Shown piece by piece: positions 46,704-55,196 of a stretch of DNA of 64,000 nucleotides (position 1 is its first letter; every line of letters starts with the position of its first letter). Source of the stretch: JADJWR01 sp964610575. GTDB lineage: Bacteria > Pseudomonadota > Gammaproteobacteria > Burkholderiales > Burkholderiaceae_F. The position numbers and the translations under genes are program-made. A model generated the notes under the pieces. It did not search any database and was not told the DNA's origin. It saw only the letters and a list, made by a program, of their open reading frames with translations. The stretch covers positions 1-64,000 of the forward strand of contig CAZSYX010000007.1 of NCBI GenBank assembly GCA_964610575.1, given 5' to 3'.

Positions 46704-49397
46704 CTAGTGTTGGGACGGTGCCGAGGGCGGTCGTGTCTCCACCTGTACCAGCGGACCGGTATCGAGCGGCGGCGGCACCGGCCGCTCACGCGGCACGCGC
46801 ACCGGCTTCGTTTCAATCGCGAATCGGGCAAGCACGTCGGCGAGCTTCGCCGGTTCCGTCTGCACCAGGGTCAGGCCGGCCTGCTCGAGCACGGGGCGCA
46901 GTTCTTCGACCGGCATCGGCGCTGGCGTGACCGCTTGCGGGACGATGATCGGTGCGGCGGCGCCCAGCGGCTCGACAATAGGCGGAACTACAACAGGTGC
47001 TGCCTCGGCGGCTGCCTCCTGCACCGGGAGCATGCCGACTTCAGGTTTCCCCTGGGTCGGAATCTCTTCGACGGCGGGCATGGCGGTTTCGACGCCGGCC
47101 GCAGGCGCTTCGCTTCCCTCGGCTTCACCGCGACCACCACGGCCGCGGCGACGGCGGCCGCGGCGGCGACGGCCCTCTTCGACTGCAGCCGCGTCCTCCG
47201 CTGCCGCCACGGGCGACTCGGCGGTCAGTGCCGCAACAGGGGCAGCCGCTGGCGCGGCAACCGGGGCTTCCGGAGCCGCAGGGGTGCCTGCTTCTGCAGG
47301 CTTCTCGCGAGGCGGGCGGGCAGGGCGCTCGCGTTCGCGGCGGTCACTGCGCTCCCGGCGTTCCTGTCCGACCGGCGCTGCCTCGGCTACCTGCTGACGC
47401 TGTCCTTCCTGAGGAGCGCGCGAGGGTTTGCCTTCGCGCGCTTCAACGTTCTCGCGTTCACGACGCTCGCCGCGCCCGCCGCGGCCACCGCGGCGATCAC
47501 GGCCTCGATCCGCTCCACGCTCCGGTCGTTCGGGCCGCTGCGGCCTTGCCTCGGGGGCAGCCGGTGCCGGCGCTGGCGCGACGACGATCTGCTCGGGCTC
47601 GACGCGGCCGGTGACGAGGTTCCACAGCCGTGTCAGGAACGAAGCTTTCGGCGCCCGGGCAGCGGGAAGGGCGGGCATCGGAGCCGGTGCCACGGGCGGC
47701 GGCGCAACTACCGGCGCCGGCGTCTCGTGCACGATGCCGCGCACGACCGCTTCCTGCTTCGGCTTCGCCGCTGCCGCCGCAGCCGCAGCGGCGTACGGGG
47801 TGTCGATGGTCGGCGATTCGGCGCGTTCGTAACTCGCCTTGGCCAGATCGAGCCGCTCGTCGTCGTGGCGCAGGCGCTCCACCTTGTAATGGGGCGTTTC
47901 TAGGTGCTTGTTGGGGATCAGCACGATCGAGACGCGCATGCGCGCTTCGAGCTTGGCGATGTCGGCGCGCTTCTCGTTCAGCAGGTAGGTGGCCGCCTCG
48001 ACCGGCACCTGCGCATGGATGGCGGCGGTGTTCTCCTTCATCGCCTCCTCCTGGATGATGCGCAGGATGTGCAGCGCCGAGCTCTCGGTGTCGCGAATCA
48101 CGCCGACACCGTTGCAGCGCGGGCAGGTGATGTGGCTGCCTTCGGACAGTGCCGGGCGCAGCCGCTGCCGCGACAGTTCCATCAGGCCGAAGCGCGAGAT
48201 CTTGCCCATCTGCACTCGGGCGCGGTCGTAGTGCAGCGCGTCCTTCAGCTTGTTCTCGACCGTGCGCTGGTTCTTCGATTCCTCCATGTCGATGAAGTCG
48301 ATCACGATCAGGCCGCCCAGGTCGCGCAGGCGCAGCTGGCGCGCCGCCTCGTCGGCGGCCTCCGTGTTGGTGCGTAGCGCGGTTTCCTCGATGTCGGAGC
48401 CCTTGGTGGCGCGCGCCGAGTTCACGTCGATCGACACCAGTGCCTCGGTGTGATCGATGACAATCGAGCCGCCGGAGGGCAGCTGGACGGTGCGCGAGTG
48501 CGCCGTCTCGATCTGGTGCTCGATCTGGAAGCGCGAGAACAGCGGAATGTCGTCCTTGTAGCGCTTGACGCGGCCGACCATGTCCGGCATCACGTGCGCC
48601 ATGAACTGCTGCGCCTGCTCGGCGATCTCGTCGGTGTCGACCAGGATCTCGCCGATCGACGGGTGGAAGTAGTCGCGGATGGCCCGTATGACCAGGCTCG
48701 ATTCCTCGAAGATCAGGAACGGCGCCGGATTCAGCCGCTTGTTCTTCTTGCCGTCCGATGTCGGCTCGGCGCTGGTCTCCCCGCCCTCGGTGCGGTAGAG
48801 GGGTGTGGCCGCATCGGCAACTGCGTGCCAGAGCTTCAGCAGGTAGTTCAGATCCCACTGCAGCTCTTCGACGCTGCGGCCGATGCCGGCAGTGCGCGCG
48901 ATGACGCTCATGCCGCCTGGCAGCTCGAGCTGGTCCATCGCCTCGCGCAGTTCCTGGCGGTCCTCGCCCTCGATCCGGCGTGACACGCCGCCGCCGCGGG
49001 GGTTGTTCGGCATCAGCACGAGGTAACGGCCGGCCAGCGAGACGAACGTTGTCAGCGCCGCGCCCTTGGTGCCACGCTCCTCCTTTTCGACCTGGACGAT
49101 CAGCTCGTCGCCTTCGCGCACCGCCTCGTTGACCTTGGCGCGGCCCACGTCGACCCCGGGGCGGAAGTAGCTGCGCGAGATCTCCTTGAAGGGCAGGAAG
49201 CCGTGCCGTTCCTCGCCGTAATCGACGAAGCAGGCCTCCAGGCTCGGCTCCACCCGGGTGATGACGCCCTTGTAGATGTTCGACTTGCGCTGCTCGCGGC
49301 CTGCGGCCTCGATATCGATGTCGACCAGCCGCTGGCCGTCGACGATCGCCACCCGCAGTTCCTCGGGGTGGGTGGCATTGAAGAGCATCCTCTTCAT
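46704..49397 (-). CDS. rne: Ribonuclease E
   Basis: Endoribonuclease and scaffold of the RNA degradosome, 897 residues. The catalytic half has the S1 domain (about 35-120), the 5' sensor/RNase H-like region, DNase-I-like catalytic residues Asp324 (SIDVNS) and Asp367 (IVIDFID), and the Zn-link CPRC (425-428). A hydrophilic insert (about 203-222) lies before the AP(F)LI block. The C-terminal half is disordered and alternates Arg-rich RNA-binding stretches (RRRRGRRRRGRGGRGE and RGGRGGRGERRERE) with Pro/Ala-rich linkers and an eight-Ala run. ATG 49397 has GGAG nine bases upstream. Its leader runs through a 567-base gap. Confidence 0.95.
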   Translation of the reverse strand: MKRMLFNATHPEELRVAIVDGQRLVDIDIEAAGREQRKSNIYKGVITRVEPSLEACFVDYGEERHGFLPFKEISRSYFRPGVDVGRAKVNEAVREGDELIVQVEKEERGTKGAALTTFVSLAGRYLVLMPNNPRGGGVSRRIEGEDRQELREAMDQLELPGGMSVIARTAGIGRSVEELQWDLNYLLKLWHAVADAATPLYRTEGGETSAEPTSDGKKNKRLNPAPFLIFEESSLVIRAIRDYFHPSIGEILVDTDEIAEQAQQFMAHVMPDMVGRVKRYKDDIPLFSRFQIEHQIETAHSRTVQLPSGGSIVIDHTEALVSIDVNSARATKGSDIEETALRTNTEAADEAARQLRLRDLGGLIVIDFIDMEESKNQRTVENKLKDALHYDRARVQMGKISRFGLMELSRQRLRPALSEGSHITCPRCNGVGVIRDTESSALHILRIIQEEAMKENTAAIHAQVPVEAATYLLNEKRADIAKLEARMRVSIVLIPNKHLETPHYKVERLRHDDERLDLAKASYERAESPTIDTPYAAAAAAAAAKPKQEAVVRGIVHETPAPVVAPPPVAPAPMPALPAARAPKASFLTRLWNLVTGRVEPEQIVVAPAPAPAAPEARPQRPERPERGADRGRDRRGGRGGRGERRERENVEAREGKPSRAPQEGQRQQVAEAAPVGQERRERSDRRERERPARPPREKPAEAGTPAAPEAPVAAPAAAPVAALTAESPVAAAEDAAAVEEGRRRRGRRRRGRGGRGEAEGSEAPAAGVETAMPAVEEIPTQGKPEVGMLPVQEAAAEAAPVVVPPIVEPLGAAAPIIVPQAVTPAPMPVEELRPVLEQAGLTLVQTEPAKLADVLARFAIETKPVRVPRERPVPPPLDTGPLVQVETRPPSAPSQH

Positions 49398-49964
49398 CTC
49401 AACACTCCATGCGCCAGGATGGCGCGGTCGTGCCGGATCGAGGACGCCGCGGGCGAGGCTAGGCGGAACGTGCGGGGCGCCCGCGCCGCGGCGGGTCTGC
49501 CGTGGCGTCAAGTCCGCGTGCCCGCGCGCGCTGTGGCAGCGCGGGGCATCTGGCGGACAACAGTGGGAGCCTGAACACGAAACGACCTTTGCTTGCGTGG
49601 CCCGACGCCGGCTACGCCGGCGTGCTGCGACGAATCCGATCCAGCGGAGCCGGCCACACCCGCGGGCGGCACGGCTCCATTTGTTTCAACCCTGGCGGCC
49701 CAGCTCTCAACCGAGCCGTCAGCCGTCGATTTCGCTTGGCGCGCGCGGCTATCGCCACGGCGCGCTGCCGCGTCCCCGCGCCGCGGCGTGCCGCGCAGAG
49801 CCTCGGGGCTGCAAGCGGTCATCGCTACAATCGGCGCTTCTTGCAGGGTCGGGACGACACGGCCGCGGCAGACAGTGAATCGCCGCGGCGTGTCGGTGGC
49901 GCGCAATTCAACCGCTACTTCAAAAGCGCCGCCTAACTCCTGCGCACGAAAGTATAACGGCACC
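49398..49964. other. 567-base divergent gap: rne leader and rluC promoter region
   Basis: No gene is supported here. RNase E transcripts commonly have a long 5' UTR used in autoregulation, and this gap leaves room for one. It contains a GC stem-loop (49605-49623) and a short AT patch (49951-49958) readable as TATACT on the minus strand and TATAAC on the plus strand, which could serve both genes. No -35 match of good spacing is visible. Confidence 0.55.
49605..49623 (-). promoter_or_regulatory. Stem-loop in the putative rne leader
   Basis: Perfect 8-bp inverted repeat ACGCCGGC / GCCGGCGT around a 3-base loop, about 210 bases before the rne start. It is a candidate for the structured RNA that RNase E recognises in its own leader. 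Confidence 0.35.
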
Positions 49965-50942
49965 ATGAACGACACCGCCAAGCAGCGCTCGGCGGGGCCC
50001 CGGCTCGCCGCCGACCAGGTCAGCTATGTGACGGTTGGGCCGGACGCTGCCGGACAGCGCCTCGACAACTTCCTGCTGCGCCTGGCCAAGGGGGTGCCGC
50101 AGAGCCACGTGTACCGGATCGTGCGCAGCGGCCAGGTGCGAGTGAACAAGGCGCGTGCCTCGGTGGACCATCGGCTGGCCGAAGGCGATCAGGTCCGGAT
50201 TCCGCCAATGCGCATCGCAGCGCCGGCGCGGCCGCCGGTGCGGGGGCAGATGCCGCCGGTCCTGTTCGAGGACGAGCACCTGATCGTGGTGGACAAGCCG
50301 GCGGGGCTGGCTGCGCATGGCGGCAGCGGTATTGCCCATGGGCTGATCGAACTGGTCAGGGCCGCGCGGCCAAATCAGCCGTTCCTTGAACTGGCGCACC
50401 GGCTCGACCGAGAGACCTCGGGGGTTCTTCTACTGGCCAAGACGAGGCGGGCGCTGCTCGGCCTGCACGAACAACTGCGAGAGGGGCAGATCGACAAGCG
50501 CTACCTTGCGCTGGTCGCGGGCGACTGGGTCAATGACCGGCAGCATGTCAGGCTGGCGTTGGCCAAGCGGATCATTGGCAGCGGTGAGCGACGCGTCGCG
50601 GTCGATGAAGACGAGGGTCTGGCCGCTCACACGGTCTTCAGTCTTCGCCATCGCTACGGGGAGTTCTCGCTGCTCGAGGCCGAACTGAAGACGGGTCGCA
50701 CGCACCAGATCCGCGTGCACCTGGCGCATGTCGGCTTTCCGATAGTCGGCGACGACAAGTACGGCGACTTCGAACTGAACCGGCGGGTTGCCCGCGGCGA
50801 GTTCGGCGTCCCCTTCAGGCGAATGTTCCTGCATGCATGGGCGACCCGCTTTCGCCATCCGGTGGGCGGGCAGCCGATGGCAGTCGAGAGCGCGCTCGAC
50901 CGCGAGTGCTGTGATTTCCTGCGGGGGCTGGGCCGTGCTTGA
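49965..50942 (+). CDS. rluC: 23S rRNA pseudouridine synthase RluC
   Basis: RluA-family enzyme that makes pseudouridines 955, 2504 and 2580 in E. coli 23S rRNA; 325 residues (E. coli 319). The S4 RNA-binding domain covers about 31-85 (RLDNFLLRLAKGVPQSHVYR); the catalytic Asp148 is in AHRLDRETSGVLL; the KTGRTHQIRVHLAH block follows. ATG 49965 is chosen because a long upstream open extension has no family match. It is divergent from rne, as in many proteobacteria. The stop lies within the next gene's start (8-base overlap). Confidence 0.94.
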   Translation: MNDTAKQRSAGPRLAADQVSYVTVGPDAAGQRLDNFLLRLAKGVPQSHVYRIVRSGQVRVNKARASVDHRLAEGDQVRIPPMRIAAPARPPVRGQMPPVLFEDEHLIVVDKPAGLAAHGGSGIAHGLIELVRAARPNQPFLELAHRLDRETSGVLLLAKTRRALLGLHEQLREGQIDKRYLALVAGDWVNDRQHVRLALAKRIIGSGERRVAVDEDEGLAAHTVFSLRHRYGEFSLLEAELKTGRTHQIRVHLAHVGFPIVGDDKYGDFELNRRVARGEFGVPFRRMFLHAWATRFRHPVGGQPMAVESALDRECCDFLRGLGRA

Positions 50943-51591
50943 TCGCTTCGACCTCGTCGTCTTCGACTGGGACGGCACGCTGAGCGATTCGACGGCGGCC
51001 ATCGCACGGGCGATCCAGGATGCCGCAGCGGACCTCGGTCTGCCGGTGCCTGACGACGCCACCGCCAGCCACGTGATCGGGCTGGGTCTGCACGAAGCGC
51101 TTGCCCGGGCGGTGCCCACGCTGCCGGCCGAGCGGATTGCCGAGTACTCGGCACGTTATCGGGTCCATTACCTCGCTCGCGAAGCCGAGCTGGTGCTGTT
51201 TCCCGGCGCGCGCGAACTGATCGACGAACTGCGCGAGGCGGGTGTGCTGCTGGCCATCGCCACCGGGAAGTCACAGCGGGGCCTGCAACGGGCACTGGTC
51301 AGCGCAGGGCTGGGCACCGAGTTCGCTGCCACGCGCTGTGCCGACCAGACACATCCCAAGCCCCATCCGGCGATGCTTCTCGAGCTCGCCGACGAGTTGA
51401 TGGTCGCGCCGCAGCGAACGCTGATGGTGGGCGACACCACGCACGACCTGCAGATGGCCGAAGCGGCGAACGCAGCTGCGGTCGGTCTGACGCAGGGAGC
51501 ACACCCCTACGAGCAGCTCGCGGCGTGCCGCCCGCTGGCGCTGTTCGACTCGCTGACGCAGCTGCACAAGTGGCTGATGCCGAACCGCTGA
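50935..51591 (+). CDS. HAD hydrolase (phosphoglycolate-phosphatase-like)
   Basis: The 218-residue phosphatase is of the HAD superfamily. Motif I is FDWDGTLSDS (two Asp near residue 9-11), motif II IATGKS, the Lys is in HPKPHP, and motif III is MVGDTTHDLQMA. The cap is helical, as in Gph. The genomic position after rluC is conserved in betaproteobacteria. Start: GTG 50935, which overlaps the rluC stop by 8 bases; the conserved domain starts at once. The end overlaps the Rieske gene by 22 bases. The natural substrate is not predictable beyond a small phosphorylated metabolite. Confidence 0.88.
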   Translation: MLDRFDLVVFDWDGTLSDSTAAIARAIQDAAADLGLPVPDDATASHVIGLGLHEALARAVPTLPAERIAEYSARYRVHYLAREAELVLFPGARELIDELREAGVLLAIATGKSQRGLQRALVSAGLGTEFAATRCADQTHPKPHPAMLLELADELMVAPQRTLMVGDTTHDLQMAEAANAAAVGLTQGAHPYEQLAACRPLALFDSLTQLHKWLMPNR

Positions 51592-51962
51592 TCGCGCTGT
51601 GCCCGTCGGCGCAACTCATCGAGCGCGGTGCCGGGTTTCGATTCGACGTGCTCGTTGGCGGCGAGACGTTCGGCGCGTTCGCCGTTCGCTACCGGGGGAG
51701 GGTGGTCGCCTACCTCAATCGCTGCGCGCACGTCGCGATGGAGCTGGACTGGGTGGCTGGCCAGTTCTTCGACAGCGACCGCGAGATGCTGCTGTGTGCC
51801 ACCCACGGCGCCGCCTATGAGCCTGCCGATGGACATTGCGTCGGCGGCCCCTGCGCCGGTCGCGGGGGATTACGTCGGCTGCAGGTCGTCGAGGAAAGCG
51901 GCGTCGTCTACTGGCGAGCCGACGTCGGGGTCCGGCCGCGGCCGGATGGGGCAGGCAGCTGA
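51570..51962 (+). CDS. Rieske [2Fe-2S] ferredoxin-like protein
   Basis: The 130-residue soluble Rieske protein has cluster ligands in the order Cys-x-His (CAHVAMELDW) and, about 17 residues later, Cys-x2-His (LLCATHGAAYEPADG). There is no signal or membrane anchor, so it is likely a cytosolic electron carrier or a Rieske-fold protein of unknown partner. The GTG at 51570 gives a 22-base overlap with the HAD gene. Its last 55 bases overlap the convergent methyltransferase gene on the other strand. Confidence 0.87.
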   Translation: MADAEPLIALCPSAQLIERGAGFRFDVLVGGETFGAFAVRYRGRVVAYLNRCAHVAMELDWVAGQFFDSDREMLLCATHGAAYEPADGHCVGGPCAGRGGLRRLQVVEESGVVYWRADVGVRPRPDGAGS

Positions 51963-52690
51963 ACAGCGGCCGCCATCAGCGCGAAAACTGCCGGTCGGCG
52001 CGCTAGCGCGGGCCTTGCCTCCGCGGGCAATGCCCTCCAGCCCGAAATCGGCAGCGACAGCACGCGTTCGGTGTCGGTAGTCAGGTCCACCGCGACTGCA
52101 AGCTGCGTGTCGTGGCGGGCGTGCTCGAGCAGCGCCTGCAGCAGCCGCTCGTTGCGGTAGGGCGTCTCGATGAATAACTGGGTCTCTTCGCCGCGACTGG
52201 CCCGCTCGAGCTCGCCGATCGCCGCGATGAGCGCCTGCCTGTGCTGGGGCAGATACCCGACGAAGCGGAACCGCTGGCCGCTCATTCCGGCGGCCATCAA
52301 GGCCAGCAGCAGACTGCTCGGCCCGACCAGCGGCCGGACGCGCAGGCCAAGCTGATGCGCGCGGGCCACCAGGCCGGCGCCGGGGTCGGCGACTGCCGGA
52401 CACCCCGCTTGCGACAGCAGAGCGACGTTGCGCCCGTCGACTGCAGGGGCAAGCCACTCGTCGAACAGGCGCGCATCGGGGGCATGACCGATCTCGGTCA
52501 CAGCGAGACTGGCGATCGGCTGCGGGTGAGCAATGACCTTGAGGAAGGCGCGCGCGCTCTTGGCGTTCTCGGCCAGGAAGACCGTGGTCGCCCGCGCAAG
52601 GGCCAGGGTTTCGCCAGGCAATACCCGCTCGGGCGCCGATTCACCGAGCAAGGTCGGCAGCAGAAGCAAAGCGCCGGGCGAATCGCTCAT
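51908..52690 (-). CDS. SAM-dependent methyltransferase (tetrapyrrole-methylase/RsmI-like)
   Basis: The 260-residue protein is of the RsmI-like branch. Family blocks: VFLAENAKSARAFLK, the DGRNVALLSQAGCPAVADPGAGLV glycine/proline segment and GPSSLLLALMAAGMSGQRFRFVGYLP. RsmI makes the 2'-O-methyl of C1402 in 16S rRNA; this shorter relative may have a different target. The ATG overlaps the maf stop by four bases, so the two are coupled. The 3' end overlaps the Rieske gene by 55 bases in antisense, a tight convergent arrangement. Confidence 0.87.
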   Translation of the reverse strand: MSDSPGALLLLPTLLGESAPERVLPGETLALARATTVFLAENAKSARAFLKVIAHPQPIASLAVTEIGHAPDARLFDEWLAPAVDGRNVALLSQAGCPAVADPGAGLVARAHQLGLRVRPLVGPSSLLLALMAAGMSGQRFRFVGYLPQHRQALIAAIGELERASRGEETQLFIETPYRNERLLQALLEHARHDTQLAVAVDLTTDTERVLSLPISGWRALPAEARPALARRPAVFALMAAAVQLPAPSGRGRTPTSARQ

Positions 52691-53268
52691 GGCGCGGGCA
52701 GCCGCACCCCGCAGGCGTCAAGCATCGACGTCAGGCGGATCAGCGGCAGCCCGATCAGCGCGGTCGGGTCGTCGGAGCAAACCGACTCGAGCAGCGTGAT
52801 GCCTAGCGACTCGATCTTGGCGGCGCCGGCGCAGTCGTACGGCTGCTCGAGGTGCAGGTAGGCGTCGAGTTGCGCCGCTGGCAGGACGCGAAAGCGCACC
52901 GTGGTAGGCACGTCGTCGACCTGCTGCTCGCCGCTCGGACCGATCACGGCAAGGGCCGTGTGAAACACGACTTCTCGGCCCTGCATCCGCGTCAGTTGCG
53001 CCAGCGCCGCGTCGTGCGTGCCGGGTTTCGACAGCGCCTCGCCGTCCACATCGGCGACCTGGTCCGAACCGATGACGATCGCGCCCGGCTGGCGGAGCGC
53101 CACCGCCTTCGCCTTGGCAAGGGCCAATCGGCGTGCCGTGTGGCGTGGCGACTCGTCTTGCAGTGTCTGTTCGTCGACCCGTGGGGCCTCGACCGAAAAG
53201 GGCAGGCGCAGGCGCTGCAGCAGTTCGCGGCGATAGGGCGAGGTCGATGCGAGTACGATCGGTGGCAT
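52687..53268 (-). CDS. Maf-like nucleotide pyrophosphatase (YceF type)
   Basis: House-cleaning nucleotide pyrophosphatase, 193 residues. The N-terminus IVLASTSPYRRELLQRL is the family signature; DEQTLQDES, VIGSDQV and LSKPG follow. The E. coli homologue YceF hydrolyses m7GTP, which fits the chromosomal position next to yceD and rpmF. The start ATG 53268 is 59 bases from the divergent yceD start. Confidence 0.9.
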   Translation of the reverse strand: MPPIVLASTSPYRRELLQRLRLPFSVEAPRVDEQTLQDESPRHTARRLALAKAKAVALRQPGAIVIGSDQVADVDGEALSKPGTHDAALAQLTRMQGREVVFHTALAVIGPSGEQQVDDVPTTVRFRVLPAAQLDAYLHLEQPYDCAGAAKIESLGITLLESVCSDDPTALIGLPLIRLTSMLDACGVRLPAP

Positions 53269-53327
53269 GTTGTCGAGCGATGGCTCTCCAGGTGCGCGGC
53301 AGTTTAGCGAGGCGCGCACCGCTGGCG

Positions 53328-53843
53328 ATGACGACTTATCAGATCGAACCCTGTGACGTTTGGGAACTGTCGCGGCGACGGGGTTCGGTTCAGGGCGAGC
53401 TCGCGCTGAAGGACGCGCCGCGGCTTGCCGAGCAGCTCGCCGACACCGCCGGCGCACTTCGTTACCTGCTGAGCGGCCTGGTCGACGGGCTCGGTCGGCC
53501 CGCGGCCAGACTCGAAGTCGAGGGAAGTGTGCGGGCTCGCTGCGACCGCTGTGGCGGCCCGGTGGAGGTGACCGTCCACGAGCAGGCCCAGTTCTACTTC
53601 GTCTCCGACGAGGAAGGGCTCGGCAAGATGCCCATCGACGAGTCACCTGAGGAGCCGTTGCTCGGATCGCGGTGCTTCGACCTCGCCTCCCTGGTCGAAG
53701 ACCAGGCGATCCTTGCGCTACCGATCTCGCCGCGGCACGACGACTGCGGCGCCCCAGCCTCAGTGGAAACGGACCGCGGCCCGGACGGGGAGACGCACCG
53801 TCCTTTCGAGGCACTGGCCTCACTAAAGAAGCCGCGTCGTTGA
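53328..53843 (+). CDS. YceD/DUF177 family protein
   Basis: The 171-residue protein is encoded just before rpmF in most bacteria and is linked to 23S rRNA or ribosome biogenesis. CxxC cysteines in the middle (ARCDRCGGPVEV) and the late EDQAILALPISPRHDDCGAP segment are typical. ATG 53328 is chosen because it places the family's N-terminal region at the usual distance; ATG 53280 would add 16 residues. It ends 65 bases before rpmF. Confidence 0.88.
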   Translation: MTTYQIEPCDVWELSRRRGSVQGELALKDAPRLAEQLADTAGALRYLLSGLVDGLGRPAARLEVEGSVRARCDRCGGPVEVTVHEQAQFYFVSDEEGLGKMPIDESPEEPLLGSRCFDLASLVEDQAILALPISPRHDDCGAPASVETDRGPDGETHRPFEALASLKKPRR

Positions 53844-53908
53844 CCGCCCCCGCGATGGGTGAGTCGGCTACACTATGAGGCTATTTGTTTCCGACTGGCG
53901 AGGCAGCC

Positions 53909-54091
53909 ATGGCAGTCCCACAGAACAAGCGGTCGGCGTCGAAGCGCAACATGCGCCGCGCGCACGACTTCGCAACCAATCCGCCGCTGGCGATCGAACC
54001 AAGTACCGGCGAGGTTCATCGTCGCCACCACGTGAGCCCCAACGGCTTCTACCGCGGCAAGAAGGTCGTCGCAACCAAGAGCGACGAGTAG
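53909..54091 (+). CDS. rpmF: 50S ribosomal protein L32
   Basis: Large-subunit ribosomal protein of 60 residues. The N-terminus AVPQNKRSASKRNMRRAHD and the HRRHHVSPNGFYRGKKV core are diagnostic. It has no cysteines, so this is the zinc-free form. The ATG at 53909 is chosen for the conserved AVPQ start, with a GAGG ribosome site. plsX follows after 58 bases, the usual rpmF-plsX-fab order linking ribosome and lipid synthesis. Confidence 0.97.
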   Translation: MAVPQNKRSASKRNMRRAHDFATNPPLAIEPSTGEVHRRHHVSPNGFYRGKKVVATKSDE

Positions 54092-54149
54092 TCGACGCGG
54101 TCGCGGCTCATGCGGCGACCAGCGCAGCCTTGACCGCTGGCGGCCAACG

Positions 54150-55196
54150 GTGACCGTTCGCATCGCCATCGACGCCATGGGCGGGGACCACGGCCCGCCG
54201 GTGACCGTCGCGGCGGCTCTTTCCTTCCTGCGTGCCCACGCCGACAGCCAGCTTCTGCTGGTGGGTCGGCGCAGCGAGGTCGATCCCCTGCTCGCCTCGG
54301 GGGCCGACGTGCGCTCCCGCGTCGCGCTCGTGCACACCGACGAGGTCGTCGCGATGGACGACCCGCCGGCCATCGCCCTGCGCGGCAAGCGCAACTCGTC
54401 GATGCGGCTGGCCATCAACCTGGTCAAGGACGGGCAGGCGGAAGCCTGCGTGAGCGCCGGCAACACCGGCGCGCTGATGGCGATCTCCCGCTTCGTGCTC
54501 AAGACGCTGGACGGGATCGACCGGCCGGCGATTGCCACCGTGCTGCCCAACATCAAGGGCGGCGTCACCACGATGCTCGACCTCGGCGCCAACGTCGATT
54601 GCACCGCCGAGCACCTGTTCGAGTTCGCGATCCTCGGCGCGGCGCTGGTGGCGGCGGTGCAGGAGAAGGACCGGCCGAGCGTCGGCCTGCTCAATGTCGG
54701 CGAAGAAGTGATCAAGGGCAACGACGTCGTCAAGCGGGCGGGGGAGCTTCTGCGCGCCAGCTCGCTGAACTTCTACGGCAACGTGGAAGGCGACGACATC
54801 TACAAGGGAACGACCGACGTGATCGTCTGCGACGGCTTCGTCGGCAACGTGGCGCTCAAGACCTCGGAGGGCCTGGCACAGATGCTGGGTACGATGGTGC
54901 GGGAGGAGTTCACGCGCAGCCCGCTGGCCAAGGCCGCCGCCGTGCTTGCCTACCCGGTGCTCAAGCGTTTTCGCCGCCGCCTCGACCACCGGCGCTACAA
55001 CGGCGCCAGCCTGCTTGGGTTGCGCGGCATCGTGATCAAGAGCCACGGTGCGGCCGACGCTCTTGCATTCGAGAACGCCATCGGCGTCGGCTATGAGGCA
55101 GCCCGGCATCGGCTGCTCGAGCGCACCGTGGCCGCGATGCAGCCGTTCGTGGCGCAACTCGAGCGCGAGCAGCGGCGATCGACCGCGTCGGCGTGA
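54150..55196 (+). CDS. plsX: Phosphate acyltransferase PlsX
   Basis: Makes acyl-phosphate from acyl-ACP for phospholipid synthesis; peripheral membrane enzyme, 348 residues. Motifs: IAIDAMGGDHGP at the N-terminus, SAGNTGALM near 102, NIKGG, and VCDGFVGNVALKTSEG near 226. The start is GTG 54150, and the conserved N-terminus follows at once. The stop overlaps the fabH start (GTGA). Confidence 0.96.
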   Translation: MTVRIAIDAMGGDHGPPVTVAAALSFLRAHADSQLLLVGRRSEVDPLLASGADVRSRVALVHTDEVVAMDDPPAIALRGKRNSSMRLAINLVKDGQAEACVSAGNTGALMAISRFVLKTLDGIDRPAIATVLPNIKGGVTTMLDLGANVDCTAEHLFEFAILGAALVAAVQEKDRPSVGLLNVGEEVIKGNDVVKRAGELLRASSLNFYGNVEGDDIYKGTTDVIVCDGFVGNVALKTSEGLAQMLGTMVREEFTRSPLAKAAAVLAYPVLKRFRRRLDHRRYNGASLLGLRGIVIKSHGAADALAFENAIGVGYEAARHRLLERTVAAMQPFVAQLEREQRRSTASA

